8,217 bases of DNA from Clostridia bacterium. GTDB taxonomy: Bacteria > Bacillota_A > Clostridia > Oscillospirales > SIG627. Made by a program: the position numbers and the translations under genes. The DNA lies in contig JAFVYT010000050.1 of assembly GCA_017508505.1 (NCBI GenBank), positions 1 through 8,217 of the forward strand, written 5' to 3'. Position 1 is the first letter of the stretch; every line of letters starts with the position of its first letter. Under the pieces are notes generated by a model. It saw nothing but the letters and a program-made list of their open reading frames with translations, had not been told where the DNA came from and did no database searches. This document shows, piece after piece, positions 6,353 to 8,217 of this stretch.

Positions 6353-7867
6353 ATGCTTGACGGGATTTTGGAGGGGCTCTGCGGCGGACTTTGGCAAGGG
6401 GCTCTTTTGCCCTGCGTGTTTCTGTTTGGGCTTTATGCCACCTTGCGGACGCGATTTTTTCAGGTGACCCGTTTTCCCCGTATGCTTCGGGAGACCTTTG
6501 GAGGATTGTTTGGGAAGTCATCGGAATCAGAGGGGAGTGTGACCCCCTTTCAGGCGCTTTGCACCGCCTTGGCGGGCACCGTGGGAACAGGAAGCGTGGT
6601 AGGGACTTGTCAGGCCGTTGCCGTGGGTGGCCCCGGGGCTTTGTTCTGGATGTGGATCGCCGCTTTTTTCGGGATGATCATTAAGTTTTTTGAGGTAACT
6701 CTGGCGACCCTTTACCGTCAAATAAACAAAGATGGGGAGTGGGTCGGAGGTCCGATGTATTATATTTTGCGCGGGATGGGGCCACGCTTCAAGCCCCTTG
6801 GCGCGGCCTTTGCCCTATTTGCGCTTTTTTCCTCTCTGGGGATGGGGTGTCTCGCTCAGGCGAGCGGCGTGGTAGACGGAGTGAGATCCACGGTGGCGGT
6901 GCTGCTTCCCGAGGCGGTCTCCGACGGGCTACTCCCTCTCGGCGTGGGGATCACCATGGGGATCGTTCTTGCTTTTGCTCTTTCCCGAGGAGCGGTCAGG
7001 GTGGGGCGAGTTGCAGAGATTTTGGTTCCCGTTGCCTGCTCGTTTTTTCTGATTCTGACCATCGGGGTGATCTGGCATCATCGAGCCCGTCTCGGGGAGA
7101 CCCTCGGGATGATTCTCCGCTGTGCCTTTTCGGGGAAGGCCCTCTTCGGTGCGGGAGCGGGGATTGGTGTGAAAAAGGCCTTGGAGTGGGGTCTGCGTCG
7201 CAGTGCCTTCTCCAATGAGGCGGGGCTCGGCTCTGCTGCCATTGCCCACGCCTCTGCCAAAACGCCCCATCCCGTGCATCAGGGCTTTTTCGGAATGTTC
7301 GAGGTCTTTGCGGATACTCTGGTGGTATGCTCGCTGACGGGGCTTTCCGTGCTGATCACCCTCCCCCCTGAGGAGATTCTGTCCCGTCCGACCCCGGATG
7401 CGACTCTGATCGTTTCGGCGGTTTCTACCCTGATCGGCCCTGCCGCCGCCCGGGTGTCGATCGGACTTTCCTTGGCGCTGTTTGCCTTTTCCACGCTTTT
7501 GGGGTGGTCCCTTTACGGAGCTCGCTGCGCCCGTTTTCTTTTTGGAAAAACGGGAGAGCGCCTTTACCGCCCTGTGTTCGTTCTGTGTGCCGTTCTGGGC
7601 TCCGTCTTTGCCGCCACGAGCATTTGGGCGCTGTCGGACCTTTTTAACGCCCTGATGGCCATTCCGAATTTTATTGCTTTGATCGTCCTTTTTCCTCGGG
7701 TGACGGAGCAGATGGCGGATTATTTTGCTGAGGAGAGAAAACGGAGACGCAATGCATTTTCTTTGAAAAAAGATTTGACACAGCCTCCCGAATGTGGTAA
7801 ACTATCCCCTGCGAAGGATCGGACGGCTCCCCGTAGCGGGAGACTGCCCCGTTCGATACAAAATTGA
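6353..7867 (+). CDS. AGCS-family sodium:alanine/glycine symporter
   Basis: The protein has 504 residues, somewhat longer than the usual 440-480. The AGCS signatures are clear: ALAGTVGTG (72-80) leading into VGGPGALFWMWIAAFFGM (91-108), then GGPMYYI (132-138), and RSAFSNEAGLGSAAIAHASAKTPHP (283-307) followed by GMFEVFADTLVVCSLTGL (314-331). About ten or more membrane helices are evident. The family imports alanine or glycine with sodium or protons. The start at 6353 has a GGGAGGGG site seven bases upstream; an ATG at 6323 has none. Odd points: the usual GTGN motif reads GTGS (Ser81), and the last roughly 35 residues are polar and unlike a transporter end. That tail is translated through the tRNA-Ser promoter and ends inside the tRNA-leader repeat. 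It lies beside the divergent lrp gene. Confidence 0.94.
   Translation: MLDGILEGLCGGLWQGALLPCVFLFGLYATLRTRFFQVTRFPRMLRETFGGLFGKSSESEGSVTPFQALCTALAGTVGTGSVVGTCQAVAVGGPGALFWMWIAAFFGMIIKFFEVTLATLYRQINKDGEWVGGPMYYILRGMGPRFKPLGAAFALFALFSSLGMGCLAQASGVVDGVRSTVAVLLPEAVSDGLLPLGVGITMGIVLAFALSRGAVRVGRVAEILVPVACSFFLILTIGVIWHHRARLGETLGMILRCAFSGKALFGAGAGIGVKKALEWGLRRSAFSNEAGLGSAAIAHASAKTPHPVHQGFFGMFEVFADTLVVCSLTGLSVLITLPPEEILSRPTPDATLIVSAVSTLIGPAAARVSIGLSLALFAFSTLLGWSLYGARCARFLFGKTGERLYRPVFVLCAVLGSVFAATSIWALSDLFNALMAIPNFIALIVLFPRVTEQMADYFAEERKRRRNAFSLKKDLTQPPECGKLSPAKDRTAPRSGRLPRSIQN
7775..7803 (+). promoter_or_regulatory. Strong promoter, probably for the tRNA-Ser gene
   Basis: TTGACA (7775-7780) and TAAACT (7798-7803) are separated by exactly 17 bases, with TGG before the -10. 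It lies inside the 3' end of the symporter gene and points to the tRNA; predicted start near 7810, giving a leader of about 290 bases. Confidence 0.8.
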
Positions 7868-7920
7868 ATCGTCGTTACGCTCAAAACAGGGCTAACATAG
7901 ATGCAGAGATATCGAAGTGG
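7846..7920 (+). repeat. 75-base direct repeat, copy 1
   Basis: Identical to 8042-8116 except for one base (C7887 against T8083). It contains 57 bases of tRNA leader plus the first 18 bases of tRNA-Ser. The symporter stop codon (7865-7867) falls inside it. Copies are offset by 196 bases. Confidence 0.95.
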
Positions 7921-8041
7921 GGACGTTTGCGACCGCCGCGAAGCGGATGAAGGGAGCAAAAAGGAGTGGCCGCGGTCGAAATTTTGCGAAGCGAATAGCG
8001 AGCAGAAAAATTTCGGGGACCGCAACAGGACATAACGGGGC
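7903..8041 (+). pseudogene. Broken 5' fragment of tRNA-Ser, interrupted in the D-loop
   Basis: Bases 7903-7920 repeat the first 18 bases of the intact tRNA, and 8031-8041 (CATAACGGGGC) repeat the bases that follow one position later in it (8118-8128). Between them lie 110 foreign bases in place of a single T. The fragment stops before the anticodon arm, so it cannot make a tRNA. Confidence 0.75.
7921..8030 (+). mobile_element. 110-base structured insert, miniature-element-like
   Basis: The insert encodes no transposase. TTGCG (7927-7931) and CGCAA (8021-8025) form near-terminal inverted repeats. Inside are CGACCGC (7930-7936) with GCGGTCG (7972-7978), CCGC-GAA-GCGG (7936-7946), and GAAATTTT (7978-7985) with AAAATTTC (8007-8014). 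No clear target-site duplication is seen. It may be a miniature element or an extragenic repeat family; its identity needs copies elsewhere in the genome. Confidence 0.45.
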
Positions 8042-8116
8042 GCCCCGTTCGATACAAAATTGAATCGTCGTTACGCTCAAAATAGGGCTAACATAGATGC
8101 AGAGATATCGAAGTGG
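8042..8116 (+). repeat. 75-base direct repeat, copy 2
   Basis: This copy runs directly into the intact tRNA-Ser gene, of which it includes the first 18 bases. The junction with copy 1 forms the perfect palindrome AACGGGGCGCCCCGTT (8034-8049). Confidence 0.95.
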
Positions 8117-8187
8117 TCATAACGGGGCTGACTCGAAATCAGTTTGTGAGCAATCACACGTGGGTTCGAATCCCACTCTCTGCGCCA
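8099..8187 (+). tRNA. tRNA-Ser, anticodon CGA
   Basis: The acceptor stem GCAGAGA (8099-8105) pairs with TCTCTGC (8177-8183), followed by discriminator G and encoded CCA (8185-8187). The anticodon arm has loop CTCGAAA with anticodon CGA (reads UCG). A long variable arm, TGTGA-GCAA-TCACA, marks a class II tRNA, and the T arm is GTGGG-TTCGAAT-CCCAC. All arms fold, so the gene should be functional. Confidence 0.96.
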
Positions 8188-8189
8188 AA

Positions 8190-8217
8190 AGACCGCAATT
8201 CGTGAGAATTGCGGTCT
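8190..8217 (+). terminator. Terminator hairpin after tRNA-Ser
   Basis: AGACCGCAATTC (8190-8201) pairs perfectly with GAATTGCGGTCT (8206-8217) around a GTGA loop: a 12-bp stem starting three bases after the tRNA CCA. The window ends at the stem, so the expected T run cannot be checked. Confidence 0.8.

Noticed and set aside
7720..8025. 101-codon minus-strand open frame across the symporter end and the insert
   Set aside because: It has no ribosome site and spans a tRNA promoter, a repeat and a structured insert; open frames here reflect base composition.
7846..8116. CRISPR-like or att-site reading of the direct repeats
   Set aside because: There are only two copies, they include tRNA bases and leader, and the spacer-equivalent is a structured insert; no cas, integrase or phage gene is present in the window.

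Overview
The window looks like a piece of chromosome from a low-to-mid GC Gram-positive bacterium, most likely an uncultured gut Clostridia lineage. Supporting signs are purine-rich AGGAGG-type ribosome sites, TTGACA/TATACT promoters with extended -10 (TGn) motifs, many strong U-tailed hairpin terminators, and a Trk-type potassium system beside an AGCS amino-acid symporter and an Lrp/AsnC regulator. No phage, plasmid, insertion-sequence or CRISPR genes are visible. Most of the window is ordinary housekeeping or transport content; the unusual part is the right end.

Layout. Positions 1-300 hold no gene, but contain three stacked hairpin terminators and a structured stretch between them. Positions 301-4721 form a four-gene minus-strand operon read right to left: an unrecognised Rossmann-fold (spermidine-synthase/methyltransferase-like) protein, trkA, trkH, and an HD-domain phosphohydrolase whose start overlaps the trkH stop (ATGA). 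The intergenic region at 4722-4857 is a nearly mirror-symmetric divergent promoter that drives this operon to the left and a YfcE-type metallophosphoesterase (4858-5400) to the right. Convergent with yfcE, and sharing its stop codon bases, is a 48-residue single-span membrane protein (5397-5543, minus, GTG start). An lrp/asnC regulator (5668-6135, minus) with its own terminator and a near-consensus promoter follows. Divergent from it, after a 217-base leader region with hairpins, is an AGCS-family sodium:alanine/glycine symporter (6353-7867, plus).

The right end carries a tRNA-Ser(CGA) gene (8099-8187) with encoded CCA and a strong terminator hairpin. Its promoter (TTGACA-17-TAAACT) lies inside the 3' end of the symporter gene. 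Between promoter and tRNA is a tandem duplication of about 87 bases that covers the tRNA leader and the tRNA 5' part. The first copy is a broken tRNA interrupted in the D-loop by a 110-base, highly structured insert that resembles a miniature mobile element.

How the parts may work together. TrkA and TrkH make a potassium uptake system, and the HD protein and Rossmann protein are co-transcribed with it. The lrp promoter and the trk-operon promoter resemble each other over about 52 bases (38 of 53 aligned columns identical by eye, including an exact 15-base block), which suggests shared control. Lrp next to the symporter suggests amino-acid-responsive local regulation. Both regulatory ideas are inference.
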